The notes under the pieces were generated by a model. The model had not been told where the DNA came from. It did not search any database and saw only the letters and a list, made by a program, of their open reading frames with translations. DNA of 28,713 nucleotides from JADHLK01 sp038131695 (GTDB lineage Bacteria; Pseudomonadota; Alphaproteobacteria; Puniceispirillales; Puniceispirillaceae). Positions 1-6,942 of this stretch are shown piece after piece. The position numbers were made by a program, and so were the translations under genes. The stretch spans positions 1 to 28,713 of the forward strand of contig JAYPQA010000078.1 in assembly GCA_038131695.1 (NCBI GenBank), given 5' to 3'. How positions within the stretch are numbered: the first letter of the stretch is position 1; each line of letters opens with the position of its first letter.

Positions 1-74
1 GGGTCTGTTTTTACCGGGGCTGCTTTCTTTGCGGCTGCCTTTGGCGCCGATTTCTTGGCGGGTTTTTTGGCCAT
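1..74 (-). CDS. N-terminus of a Lys/Ala-rich protein, probably SecB (partial)
   Basis: Only the first 24 codons lie in the window; the rest runs off the left edge. The ATG is preceded by a clear AGGAGA ribosome binding site about 5 bases upstream. The visible residues begin MAKKPAKKSAPKAAAKK and are almost all Lys, Ala and Pro, a low-complexity basic leader. This alone does not identify the protein. The SecB suggestion rests on position: in many alphaproteobacteria the secretion chaperone gene secB lies beside fxsA and opposite a Tim44-like gene, which is the arrangement here. A basic Lys/Ala tail is not typical of SecB, so a histone-like or other nucleic-acid-binding protein remains possible. 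Confidence 0.5.
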   Translation of the reverse strand, partial: MAKKPAKKSAPKAAAKKAAPVKTD

Positions 75-242
75 GCCAGTCTCCTTGCAAGTTATAATAG
101 GTTATTCAGGTTCATTAGGGTTTGCCATCATGGGCAGATTTACCATTTATGGGCTGTTCACCCCTTACTCAAAACCCGGCAAAATAGCACGGTTAATAAT
201 TGAATAAAAATGCTAAAGGCCGCTTTTTTGATGTTGGGGGAT

Positions 243-755
243 TCAGTCCTTTTCCTGCCAGTCCCCCTCAATCACCTGCTTGGCGGCCGGGCGCTGGCTG
301 GCCTGAGGGCCCGGCCCGGTTCCGCTTGGCCCGGTTCTGCCCGGCATATGGCTGGCCATAAAGCTGGCCATCCGGCCGCTGGCAAAGCGGGCAAACAAAA
401 ACTGGCCAACCAGCCGCCTCAGTCCGGGCAGAAAACAGAGCAGGCCGAGACAATCAGTGACATAGCCGGGCAGCAACATCAAAAACGCCCCGGCCAGCAA
501 GCCAACCCCATCCAGCAATGCGCCCGTGCCCGGACGCCCGGATAACAGGCTCGCCTGAAGGTCTGCCAGAATAAAGGCAAACAGGCGGCGCAGCAGCCAG
601 AGACCGAAAAAAGCCGTGACAAAAATACCAACAAAGGTCAGCAGGCCGCCGAGCAGATCACCTATCAGGAAAAAGACCTCAAATTCCATCCAGCCGTAGA
701 AAATAAAGACCAGCAGGGCCAGCAGCGGTGTTGGCAGAAAATTTATGGCGGGCAT
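243..755 (-). CDS. fxsA: FxsA family membrane protein
   Basis: A 170-residue membrane protein of the FxsA family, named for Escherichia coli FxsA, whose overproduction relieves phage T7 exclusion by F plasmid; its normal role is poorly known. The sequence starts MPAINFLPTPLLALLVF and has hydrophobic segments near residues 8-28, 30-50 and 78-100, with the family-like stretch GYVTDCLGLLCFLPGLRR after the last one. The tail from about residue 125 is a polar Gly/Pro/Ser/Ala-rich cytoplasmic-type extension. I chose the ATG at 755 because AAGGA lies about 7 bases upstream and family members begin close to the first membrane helix; an in-frame ATG at 791 would add 12 polar residues. It reads towards the putative secB. 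Confidence 0.85.
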   Translation of the reverse strand: MPAINFLPTPLLALLVFIFYGWMEFEVFFLIGDLLGGLLTFVGIFVTAFFGLWLLRRLFAFILADLQASLLSGRPGTGALLDGVGLLAGAFLMLLPGYVTDCLGLLCFLPGLRRLVGQFLFARFASGRMASFMASHMPGRTGPSGTGPGPQASQRPAAKQVIEGDWQEKD

Positions 756-876
756 TTTTTCAGTCCTTTCTTGCCCTTTTGCTCGACTCACCCTATCTCT
801 AATAAGAGCAGACTGCCAGTGCTGATGGGCAAAAACCAGCCGTCAGGGCGTTAACTAAACTTATATGGGAAGCCAG

Positions 877-1536
877 ATGCCCTTTGTCGATATTCTGATC
901 TTCGCGATCATCGCGATTTTTCTGATCACACGCTTGCGCTCCATTCTGGGCAGCCGCGACGGTTTTGAACAGCCGCAACGCTCGCGCTTGCAGCGCGATG
1001 CGGACCAGACCGCCCAAAGCGCGACTCAGGATAATGTTGTGCCACTGCGCGATCCCGCCAGTGCGGATGCGGAGCTGCCATCGGGCAGCGGGCTGGCTGC
1101 GGTGGGCAAATATGATGCCAGCTTTTCTGAGGCCAGCTTTGCCGAGGGTGCAAAAGCGGCCTTCCAGATGATTTTGCAAGCCTTTGCCGAGGGCGATTTG
1201 GCGCAGCTGCGCCGCCTGCTCAGCTTTGAATTGATGGAAGAATTTTCCGAGGCGATTCGCGCGCGCAACAAAAATGATGAACAGCTGGTGATCAGCGTGG
1301 ATGATCTGCAGGAGGTCACCTTGCTGGATGGCGAGGTGCTGAACGGCATTGCGTCGGTTACCGTGCGTTTTGTCTCGGTGCAGACCCGCCGGTTGACCGA
1401 TGCAGATGGCAAGCTGATCGATGAGGAAAGCATTGAGCAGGAAAAAATGACCGATATTTGGGTGTTTGAACGCGATACCCAATTATCTGATCCGAATTGG
1501 AAGCTGGTTGAGACCAGAGCCGGAGACGATGACTGA
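877..1536 (+). CDS. Tim44-like domain protein
   Basis: A 219-residue protein with one N-terminal membrane helix (about residues 3-21, DILIFAIIAIFLITRL), an RSILG motif just after it, a polar linker, and a C-terminal Tim44-like domain from about residue 80 (ASFAEGAKAAFQMILQAFAEGD onward in pieces; DIWVFERD near the end). Tim44-like domains bind membranes or protein-import partners; the bacterial protein (TimA) is thought to sit at the inner membrane, with an unproven role. The ATG at 877 has GGGAAG just upstream, better than the in-frame ATG at 865. The end overlaps the smr start by 8 bases. In many relatives mltA (lytic transglycosylase) separates these two genes; here it is absent. Confidence 0.85.
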   Translation: MPFVDILIFAIIAIFLITRLRSILGSRDGFEQPQRSRLQRDADQTAQSATQDNVVPLRDPASADAELPSGSGLAAVGKYDASFSEASFAEGAKAAFQMILQAFAEGDLAQLRRLLSFELMEEFSEAIRARNKNDEQLVISVDDLQEVTLLDGEVLNGIASVTVRFVSVQTRRLTDADGKLIDEESIEQEKMTDIWVFERDTQLSDPNWKLVETRAGDDD

Positions 1537-2128
1537 CCGGCCCAAACCAGCCCTCAAATCCTCTCAGCCATCGGCCCTGACAGATGACCAGGCCTGGCAG
1601 AAACTCACCGCCGGGGTGCGGCCGCTGAAAAAACGCAAGATACTGCCCCGGCCTGCCCCAAAACAAGCCGCCAAAACCGATCCAAGAACAGACCAAAAAC
1701 CGGCCCGCAAGCAAGCGCACCAGCCTGCCAGCCCGGAACAGACTGACGCCCCGCCAGCCCGCCAACCGGCTGATTTGCGCCTTGGCCAGCAGGCCGGTCT
1801 TGATAACCGCTCCCGCCGCTTGATGAAACGCGGCGGCTTTGAAATTGATGCCAGTCTTGACCTGCATGGTCTGACCGCAGCCAGAGCGCATGACAGGCTG
1901 GTTCGCTTTATCGAGCAGGCCGAGGCCCGACAGTTTCGCACCTTGCTGATCATCACCGGCAAGGGACGCGCCGGTGAGGGGGTGCTGCGCCGTGAGGTGC
2001 CGGCCTGGCTGAAAGAGCCTCCTCTGGCAGATCGGATTCTGGCCCTGGAACAGGCCACCGGACAGGATGGCGGAGGCGGCGCGCTTTATGTGCGCCTGCG
2101 CCGCAAGCGCGAGCGGTTGGAAAAGTGA
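1529..2128 (+). CDS. Smr domain protein
   Basis: A 199-residue protein with a disordered N-terminal half rich in Pro, Ala, Gln and Lys (about residues 1-95) and a C-terminal Smr domain. The Smr signature is visible as SLDLHGLTAARAHDRL, then TLLIITGKGR, and the end LYVRLRRKRE. Small MutS-related domains are nucleases or nucleic-acid binders; family members act in RNA cleavage on stalled ribosomes or in DNA processing. No MutS body is attached, so this is the stand-alone alphaproteobacterial type. The ATG lies inside the end of the Tim44-like gene, and the stop overlaps the GTG of the next gene (GTGA), so the three genes are probably translationally coupled. Confidence 0.88.
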   Translation: MTDRPKPALKSSQPSALTDDQAWQKLTAGVRPLKKRKILPRPAPKQAAKTDPRTDQKPARKQAHQPASPEQTDAPPARQPADLRLGQQAGLDNRSRRLMKRGGFEIDASLDLHGLTAARAHDRLVRFIEQAEARQFRTLLIITGKGRAGEGVLRREVPAWLKEPPLADRILALEQATGQDGGGGALYVRLRRKRERLEK

Positions 2129-2526
2129 CCCCTTTTGGTGTGAAAATGCGCGAATTGCGCGCTGCGAAAAAACGCACCATGCAACAGCAGGCAAATTTTC
2201 TGGGCGTGACCCCGGCCTATCTTTCGGCACTGGAGAGAGGCCGCAAGGGGCGCCCTTCGGCGGCGCTGGTTGATCAGATATGTGCCTGGCTGGGGCTGAT
2301 TTGGGATCAGGCAGAAGAGCTGAAAATGCTGGCCGGGCTGTCGCATCCGGCCCCGCGCATCCGGTCTGGCCGGCTGGCCCCGCCTGCGGTCTTGCTGGCC
2401 AACAGGCTGGCACAGAATATCGACCGGCTGGATGAGGAAGCCTGCCAGCGTCTGGACAAGGCCCTGCGGGCTGAGCTGGAAGGCAGCCCGCTGGCCAGGA
2501 CGGCGCCAGAAAAAGAACCGGGATAA
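2125..2526 (+). CDS. XRE family helix-turn-helix regulator
   Basis: A 133-residue protein with an N-terminal Cro/C1-type helix-turn-helix (about residues 5-63). The recognition region reads TPAYLSALERGRKGRPS, a form conserved in a widespread alphaproteobacterial XRE family found next to smr. The middle holds DQAEELKMLAGLSHP; the C-terminal 40 residues are helical and charged, with no second domain. It probably binds DNA; its target is unknown. The start is a GTG that overlaps the smr stop in the sequence GTGA. The stop codon lies within the first unit of a 13-bp tandem repeat. Confidence 0.85.
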   Translation: MTPFGVKMRELRAAKKRTMQQQANFLGVTPAYLSALERGRKGRPSAALVDQICAWLGLIWDQAEELKMLAGLSHPAPRIRSGRLAPPAVLLANRLAQNIDRLDEEACQRLDKALRAELEGSPLARTAPEKEPG

Positions 2527-2556
2527 AAAGCCGGGATAAAAAGCCGGGATAAAATG
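2518..2556 (+). repeat. Three 13-bp tandem repeats at the XRE gene end
   Basis: CCGGGATAAAAAG occurs at 2518-2530 and 2531-2543, followed by CCGGGATAAAATG at 2544-2556 with one change. The first copy spans the last codons and the TAA stop of the XRE gene, so the gene end is part of the repeat. Near-perfect copies suggest recent expansion by replication slippage. Confidence 0.9.
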
Positions 2557-2691
2557 CTGGGCCGGAGGCTGGAAAAGAACCGGGCTGCTTGAAACTCTGG
2601 TCAAATGGCGCGCAAACTGGTAAATCGGGTCGTCACGAGGACTGCTGCGGCCCAAAGGCAGACTGTCCAAAGAGCATAAGGCATCGGAAAA

Positions 2692-3294
2692 ATGACACGC
2701 ACAGCCAGCGTTACGCGCAAGACAAATGAGACAGATATTTCTGTTTCCCTTACCCTTGATGGCACTGGCCAGCGCAGCATCCAGTCCGGCATCGGTTTTC
2801 TGGATCATATGCTGGAGCAGCTGGCCCGGCACAGCCTGATGGATCTGACCCTGACAGCAGAGGGCGACCGGCATATTGATGATCACCACACGACCGAGGA
2901 TTGCGGCTGGGCGATTGGCCAGGCCCTGAAAGAGGCGCTGGGGGATCGCAAGGGCATCAAACGCTATGCGTCTTGTCTGTTGCCGATGGATGAATGTCTC
3001 TCGCAGGTGGCCCTGGATTTGTCGGGCCGCCCGTTTCTGGTCTGGCGCGTCAGCCTGCCCGCCGAAAAGCTCGGCACGATGGAGACAGAATTGTTCCGCG
3101 AATGGTTTCAGGCCTTTGCGATGGGGGCGGGTATCACACTGCATGTGGAAAATTTCTATGGCGTGAACACGCATCATATTGTTGAGAGCTGTTTCAAGGC
3201 GCTGGCCCGTGCCCTGCGCGAGGCAGCAGAAATCGACCCGCGCATGCCGGACCAGATTCCCTCAACCAAGGGGACGCTGGGCGGCAGCCTGTGA
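2692..3294 (+). CDS. hisB: Imidazoleglycerol-phosphate dehydratase
   Basis: HisB removes water from imidazole glycerol phosphate to give imidazole acetol phosphate, a late step of histidine synthesis in the cytoplasm. The 200 residues match the usual single-domain enzyme; there is no N-terminal phosphatase as in the enterobacterial fusion. Metal-binding His/Glu clusters are visible: GIGFLDHML (33-41), HIDDHHTTED (61-70) and HHIVES (161-166), and the C-terminal STKGTL is typical. It is the first gene of the his cluster, and hisH follows after 7 bases. The 165-base gap upstream holds the 13-bp repeats and presumably the promoter, but I see no clear -35/-10 pair and no histidine-rich leader peptide. 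Confidence 0.97.
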   Translation: MTRTASVTRKTNETDISVSLTLDGTGQRSIQSGIGFLDHMLEQLARHSLMDLTLTAEGDRHIDDHHTTEDCGWAIGQALKEALGDRKGIKRYASCLLPMDECLSQVALDLSGRPFLVWRVSLPAEKLGTMETELFREWFQAFAMGAGITLHVENFYGVNTHHIVESCFKALARALREAAEIDPRMPDQIPSTKGTLGGSL

Positions 3295-3301
3295 GCAGGC
3301 C

Positions 3302-3958
3302 ATGAAGCTGGCAATCCTTGATTATGGCTCCGGCAATCTGCGCTCGGTTGAGCAATCCGTGCGGCGCGCGGCTGGTGCGCTTGCCCATCCGGTGGCGGTG
3401 TCGGTCATAGCGGATGCTGATTCTGTCCGGCAAGCCGATTATATCATCCTGCCCGGGGTGGGCCATTTTGCTGATTGCCGGGCCGGGCTGGACCGGGTGC
3501 CTGGCCTGACTGAGGCGTTGCAGGAGGCGGTGCGCCAGCGCGGCGTGCCTTTTCTGGGCATTTGTGTTGGGCTGCAGCTGATGGCGGATATCGGCTATGA
3601 GGGCCAGCCAACCGCAGGTCTCGGCTGGCTGCCGGGTGAGGTGCGGGCGCTGGCAGGTGGCACGGATTCGCGCGGCCAGCCCCTGAAGATTCCGCATATG
3701 GGCTGGAACAGGCTGCAGCTGGAACAGCCTGACCATCCGGTCTGTCAGGCGATGCGTGCGCATGAAATGGTTTATTTTGTCCATTCCTGGCATCTGCAGC
3801 TGGCTGAACCGTCTGATCTGCTGGCCAGCACCGATTATGGCCAGCCGGTCACCGCCATGGCCGGGCGCGATACCATGCTTGGCACGCAGTTTCACCCGGA
3901 AAAAAGCCAGCAGGCGGGACAGGCGCTGCTGACCGGATTTCTGAATTGGAGGCCCTAG
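3302..3958 (+). CDS. hisH: Imidazole glycerol phosphate synthase, glutaminase subunit
   Basis: HisH splits glutamine and passes ammonia to HisF, so that the heterodimer makes imidazole glycerol phosphate and AICAR. The 218 residues form a class I glutamine amidotransferase. The nucleophile is Cys88 in GICVGLQLM, the partners are His198 and Glu200 in FHPEKSQ, and the oxyanion region PGVGHF is at 51-56. I chose the ATG at 3302 because the product starts MKLAILDYGSGN as in the family; the open frame extends upstream into hisB without a better start. The stop is 3 bases before the GNAT gene. The sequence appears intact. Confidence 0.96.
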   Translation: MKLAILDYGSGNLRSVEQSVRRAAGALAHPVAVSVIADADSVRQADYIILPGVGHFADCRAGLDRVPGLTEALQEAVRQRGVPFLGICVGLQLMADIGYEGQPTAGLGWLPGEVRALAGGTDSRGQPLKIPHMGWNRLQLEQPDHPVCQAMRAHEMVYFVHSWHLQLAEPSDLLASTDYGQPVTAMAGRDTMLGTQFHPEKSQQAGQALLTGFLNWRP

Positions 3959-3961
3959 GCC

Positions 3962-4501
3962 ATGAGCCCGCAAAAACAGCAAAAAGGCCCGCGCATCACA
4001 TTGGAAACAGCAACCGATCTGTCGGCCAATGATCTGTCTGAATTATGTGATGCGACCGAAGAGGCGATAGAGGCCGGGGGCGGGTTTGGCTGGCTGGCCC
4101 CGCCGCCGCGCAATGTGCTGGAAGATTATTGGCGCGGCGTTTTGCTGATCCCGGAACGCAGCCTGATTATCGGCAAGCTGGATATGGTGATCGCCGGGTC
4201 CTGCCAGATTATCCGCCCGCATCGCAGCAATGAGGCACAGGCCCTCTCCTGTCAGTTGACGACCTTTTTTCTGGCCCCCTGGGCGCGCGGGCACGGGCTG
4301 GCGGCAAAGCTGGTCGCCGAGGCCGAGGATTATGCCCGGTCAGAAGGGTTCAAGGTGATTAATCTGGATGTGCGCGCCTCACAGGATCGGGCGATTCAGT
4401 CCTTTGAAGCGCGCGGCTTTCAGAAATTTGGCACGCATCCCCATTATGCGCTGATTGATGGGGAGTTTGTGGCCGGCTATTATTTTACCAAATTGCTTTG
4501 A
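3962..4501 (+). CDS. GNAT family N-acetyltransferase inside the his operon
   Basis: A 179-residue acetyltransferase of the GNAT fold. The acetyl-CoA-binding motif A is visible at about 100-130: a beta strand LTTFFL, then APWARGHGLAAKLV with the R-G-x-G-x-A loop, then a helix. The later SFEARGFQKFG (147-157) is the usual motif B. The substrate cannot be told from sequence. It sits between hisH and hisA, starting 3 bases after hisH with GGAGG inside the hisH end, and hisA starts 12 bases later, so it is almost certainly co-transcribed with histidine genes. It could modify a metabolite, a protein or an antibiotic-like compound. Confidence 0.9.
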   Translation: MSPQKQQKGPRITLETATDLSANDLSELCDATEEAIEAGGGFGWLAPPPRNVLEDYWRGVLLIPERSLIIGKLDMVIAGSCQIIRPHRSNEAQALSCQLTTFFLAPWARGHGLAAKLVAEAEDYARSEGFKVINLDVRASQDRAIQSFEARGFQKFGTHPHYALIDGEFVAGYYFTKLL

Positions 4502-4513
4502 AGGACGCGGGCG

Positions 4514-5248
4514 ATGCAGATTTATCCAGCGATTGATTTGAAAGATGGTCAGGGTGCGCCTGAAATATGGTGATTTTGACCAGATGACCGTCTATGCTCC
4601 GGACCCGGCCGCAACGGCCGCAGAATTTGTGGCGATTGGCTGCAGCTGGATTCATGTGGTTGATCTGGATGGGGCCTTGCAGGGTAAATCCGCCAATATT
4701 CAGGCGGTTGCCGGAATTATCAAAAGCGGTGCGAAAACCAGCTGGGCGGCGGCATCCGCTCCTTGCAGGCGATAGAGGAGTGGCTGTCCGCCGGGGTTGA
4801 GCGGGTGATTCTGGGCACCGCCGCCCTGAAGGACCCGCAATTGGTCAAAGAGGCGGCCCGCCGCTTTGTCGGCCGGATAGCGGTCGGGGCCGATGCCCGC
4901 GGCGGCCTGATCGCAGCAGAAGGCTGGCTGGAAGATTCCACCGTGCCGGTTGTGGAGCTGGCCCGCCGCTTTAAGGATTGCGGGGTGGCGGCCCTTATCT
5001 TTACCGATATTTCGCGCGATGGCGCGCTGACCGGGGTGAATGCCGAGGCCAGTGCCGCCTTGGCTGAGCAGCTGGATATTCCGGTGATCGCCTCTGGCGG
5101 GGTGGCCAGCCTGGCGGATATTGAAGCCTGTGCCGCGCTGGCCCATAAGGGGCTGGATGGGGTGATAACCGGCCGGGCGATTTATGACGGGCGGCTTGAT
5201 CTGGCCAAAGCCCTGCAAGTGGCCAGCGAAATAGCCGGAGGGGAATAA
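4514..5248 (+). CDS. hisA: Phosphoribosylformimino-5-aminoimidazole carboxamide ribotide isomerase, interrupted by two frameshifts
   Basis: HisA isomerises ProFAR to PRFAR, the substrate of HisF. The full family is present in three frames. The gene starts MQIYPAIDLKDGQ after a good AAGGA site. Around 4553 two bases appear missing (CAG-G-GTG where CAG-GTN-GTG is expected), and the frame then reads VRLKYGDFDQMTVYA. Around 4738 one C is missing in the expected KTQLGGGIRS, after which the frame is open to the end with TDISRDGALTG, IASGGV and ITGRAIYDG. Catalytic aspartates are present in AIDLKDG and TDISRDG. The total length fits the usual ~244 residues. The stop overlaps the hisF start (TAATG). 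Since everything else is conserved, sequence error is more likely than decay. Confidence 0.93.
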
Positions 5249-6012
5249 TGCTCTGTGCGCGCGTCATTCCCTGTCTTGATGTTCATGCCGGCCGGGTGGT
5301 CAAGGGGGTGAATTTCATCGATCTGGTTGATGCCGGTGATCCGGTTGAGCAGGCCCGTCTCTATGATGCGGCCGGTGCAGATGAGCTGTGCTTTCTGGAT
5401 ATTACCGCCAGCCATGAGGGGCGCGACTCCATCTATGATGTGATCGCCCGCACGGCTGAGGAATGTTTCATGCCGCTGACGGTCGGCGGCGGTGTCCGGG
5501 CGGTTGAGGATTTCCGGCGTATGTTGCTGGTCGGGGCAGACAAGGTCTCGGTCAATTCCTCTGCCGTGGCAGACCCGGACTTGCTGGCCCGCGCAGCCGA
5601 CCGGTTCGGCAGCCAATGTGTGGTGCTGGCGATAGATGCGCGGCGCAATGAGGCCGGCTGGTTTGAAGTGTTCACGCATGGCGGGCGGCGGCCTACGGGT
5701 CTGGATGCGGTCGCCTGGGCAGAGCGGGCGGCGGCGTTGGGGGCTGGCGAGATTCTGCTGACCTCAATGGATGGGGACGGCACCAAGGACGGGTTTGATC
5801 TGGCGCTGACCCGGGCGGTGGCTGATGCGGTGCCGATTCCGGTGATCGCTTCTGGCGGGGCTGGCAAGCCGGAAGATTTCGCCGCGGCGGTTACAGAAGG
5901 TCATGCCTCCGCTGTGCTGGCGGCCTCGGTTTTCCATTTTGGCCAGTTCACCATTGATCAGGCAAAAAAAGCCATGCAGGATGCCGGTGTGCCGGTGCGG
6001 CGGCTTGGCTGA
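5248..6012 (+). CDS. hisF: Imidazole glycerol phosphate synthase, cyclase subunit
   Basis: HisF is the TIM-barrel partner of HisH; it uses the ammonia released there to turn PRFAR into imidazole glycerol phosphate and AICAR. The 254 residues are full length. The two catalytic aspartates are Asp11 in VIPCLDV and Asp130 in VLAIDAR; phosphate-binding glycine loops VGGGVR and ASGGAG are present. The start ATG shares two bases with the hisA stop and has a strong GGAGGGG site 5 bases upstream, within the hisA end, so translation should be coupled to hisA. hisE follows 16 bases after the stop. Confidence 0.97.
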   Translation: MLCARVIPCLDVHAGRVVKGVNFIDLVDAGDPVEQARLYDAAGADELCFLDITASHEGRDSIYDVIARTAEECFMPLTVGGGVRAVEDFRRMLLVGADKVSVNSSAVADPDLLARAADRFGSQCVVLAIDARRNEAGWFEVFTHGGRRPTGLDAVAWAERAAALGAGEILLTSMDGDGTKDGFDLALTRAVADAVPIPVIASGGAGKPEDFAAAVTEGHASAVLAASVFHFGQFTIDQAKKAMQDAGVPVRRLG

Positions 6013-6028
6013 ACAGGGAGAGGCAGGA

Positions 6029-6352
6029 ATGAGCACGCATATTCTGGACCAACTCTGGCAAACCATCGAAGCGCGCAAGCGAGCCAGCCCGCAGGAAAGC
6101 TATAGTGCTGCGCTGCTGGCTGAGGCGCCGGAAAAACCGGTCCGCAAGCTGGCTGAGGAAACAACCGAGACGATTATTGAGGCGCTGAAAGGCGACAAGG
6201 CTGCGCTGAGCCGCGAATCAGCTGATCTGCTCTATCATTTGCTGATCCTCTGGGCCGCTACCGGGGTCTCTCCGCAAGAGGTCTGGGCTGAGCTTGCGGC
6301 GCGTATGGGCCAGTCCGGCCATGCCGAAAAAGCGGCTCGCAAACCGCGCTAG
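6029..6352 (+). CDS. hisE: Phosphoribosyl-ATP pyrophosphatase
   Basis: HisE hydrolyses phosphoribosyl-ATP to phosphoribosyl-AMP, the second step of histidine synthesis. It is the stand-alone form (107 residues), not the HisIE fusion. The MazG-like all-alpha signature is visible: PVRKLAEETTETIIEALK and then ESADLLYHLLILW, carrying the metal-binding Glu and Asp residues. I chose the ATG at 6029 because it follows an AGGCAGGA stretch and gives the family length; the open frame upstream overlaps hisF out of frame. The order hisA-hisF-hisE is common in alphaproteobacteria. hisI, hisG and hisD are not in the window. Confidence 0.95.
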   Translation: MSTHILDQLWQTIEARKRASPQESYSAALLAEAPEKPVRKLAEETTETIIEALKGDKAALSRESADLLYHLLILWAATGVSPQEVWAELAARMGQSGHAEKAARKPR

Positions 6353-6373
6353 AAAAACAGGAGGCCAGCTGCC

Positions 6374-6742
6374 ATGCCCGAAAAACAGTATGATGAGACA
6401 AATATTTTTGCCCGTATCCTGCGCGGTGAGATACCTTGTGACAAGCTGGATGAGTGTGAGCATACGCTCTGCTTTCGCGATATTAACCCGCAAGCCCCGG
6501 TGCATCTGCTGGTGATCCCGAAAGGCGCTTTTGTCGATTGGGATGATTTTGCCGACCGGGCCAGCGCAGCAGAACAGGCCGCCTTTGTGCGTGCGGTTGG
6601 CCGGGCTGCCAGGCTGGCCGGGGTGGATGCAACCGGCTGGCGGCTCCTGTCCAATATCGGGGCGCATGGCCATCAAGAGGTGCCGCATCTGCATGTGCAT
6701 ATTCTGGGCGGTGAGCCTATCGGCCCGCTGCGCGCCCGCTGA
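6374..6742 (+). CDS. hinT: HIT family protein, HinT-like purine nucleoside phosphoramidase
   Basis: A 122-residue histidine-triad protein. The active-site motif H-x-H-x-H is at 105-109 in VPHLHVHILGG, and the N-terminal half has the expected IFARILRGEIPC and FRDINPQAPVHLLVIPK. HinT proteins hydrolyse adenosine phosphoramidates and acyl-adenylates. The ATG is preceded by AGGAGG. It lies 21 bases after hisE and probably ends the his transcription unit; an hisE-hinT pairing is seen in other alphaproteobacteria. The length is normal and nothing is missing. Confidence 0.95.
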   Translation: MPEKQYDETNIFARILRGEIPCDKLDECEHTLCFRDINPQAPVHLLVIPKGAFVDWDDFADRASAAEQAAFVRAVGRAARLAGVDATGWRLLSNIGAHGHQEVPHLHVHILGGEPIGPLRAR

Positions 6743-6758
6743 GCCGGCGACGGCCCCA

Positions 6759-6810
6759 ACAAATTCAGCCGACAAATTCAGCAGACGGATTCAGTGGGCG
6801 AATTCAGCCG
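6759..6810 (+). repeat. Four 13-bp tandem repeats downstream of hinT
   Basis: Units are ACAAATTCAGCCG (6759-6771), ACAAATTCAGCAG (6772-6784), ACGGATTCAGTGG (6785-6797) and GCGAATTCAGCCG (6798-6810). The core ATTCAG is kept in all four. They begin 16 bases after the hinT stop, in the 200-base gap before comM. The rest of that gap is not coding and shows no clear promoter or terminator. Confidence 0.9.
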
Positions 6811-6942
6811 AATAAATGTTTGGCGAAATGCCAGCGAGACGACCGCGTAAAAAATCTCTGGTCTGGCTGCGTCTTATCCGCTATGTGACAGACATAAGGG
6901 GCAGAAAGCCCTGATCAAAAGCACAACCGGAAACTGATTTGC

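Noticed and set aside
4545..4775. Programmed ribosomal frameshifting in hisA
   Set aside because: There is no slippery heptamer or downstream structure, two shifts would be needed, and other conserved genes in the window show the same kind of damage.
6882..6896. Small dyad TATGT-GACAG-ACATA upstream of comM as an operator
   Set aside because: A 5-bp stem is expected by chance, and it has no match to a known regulator site.
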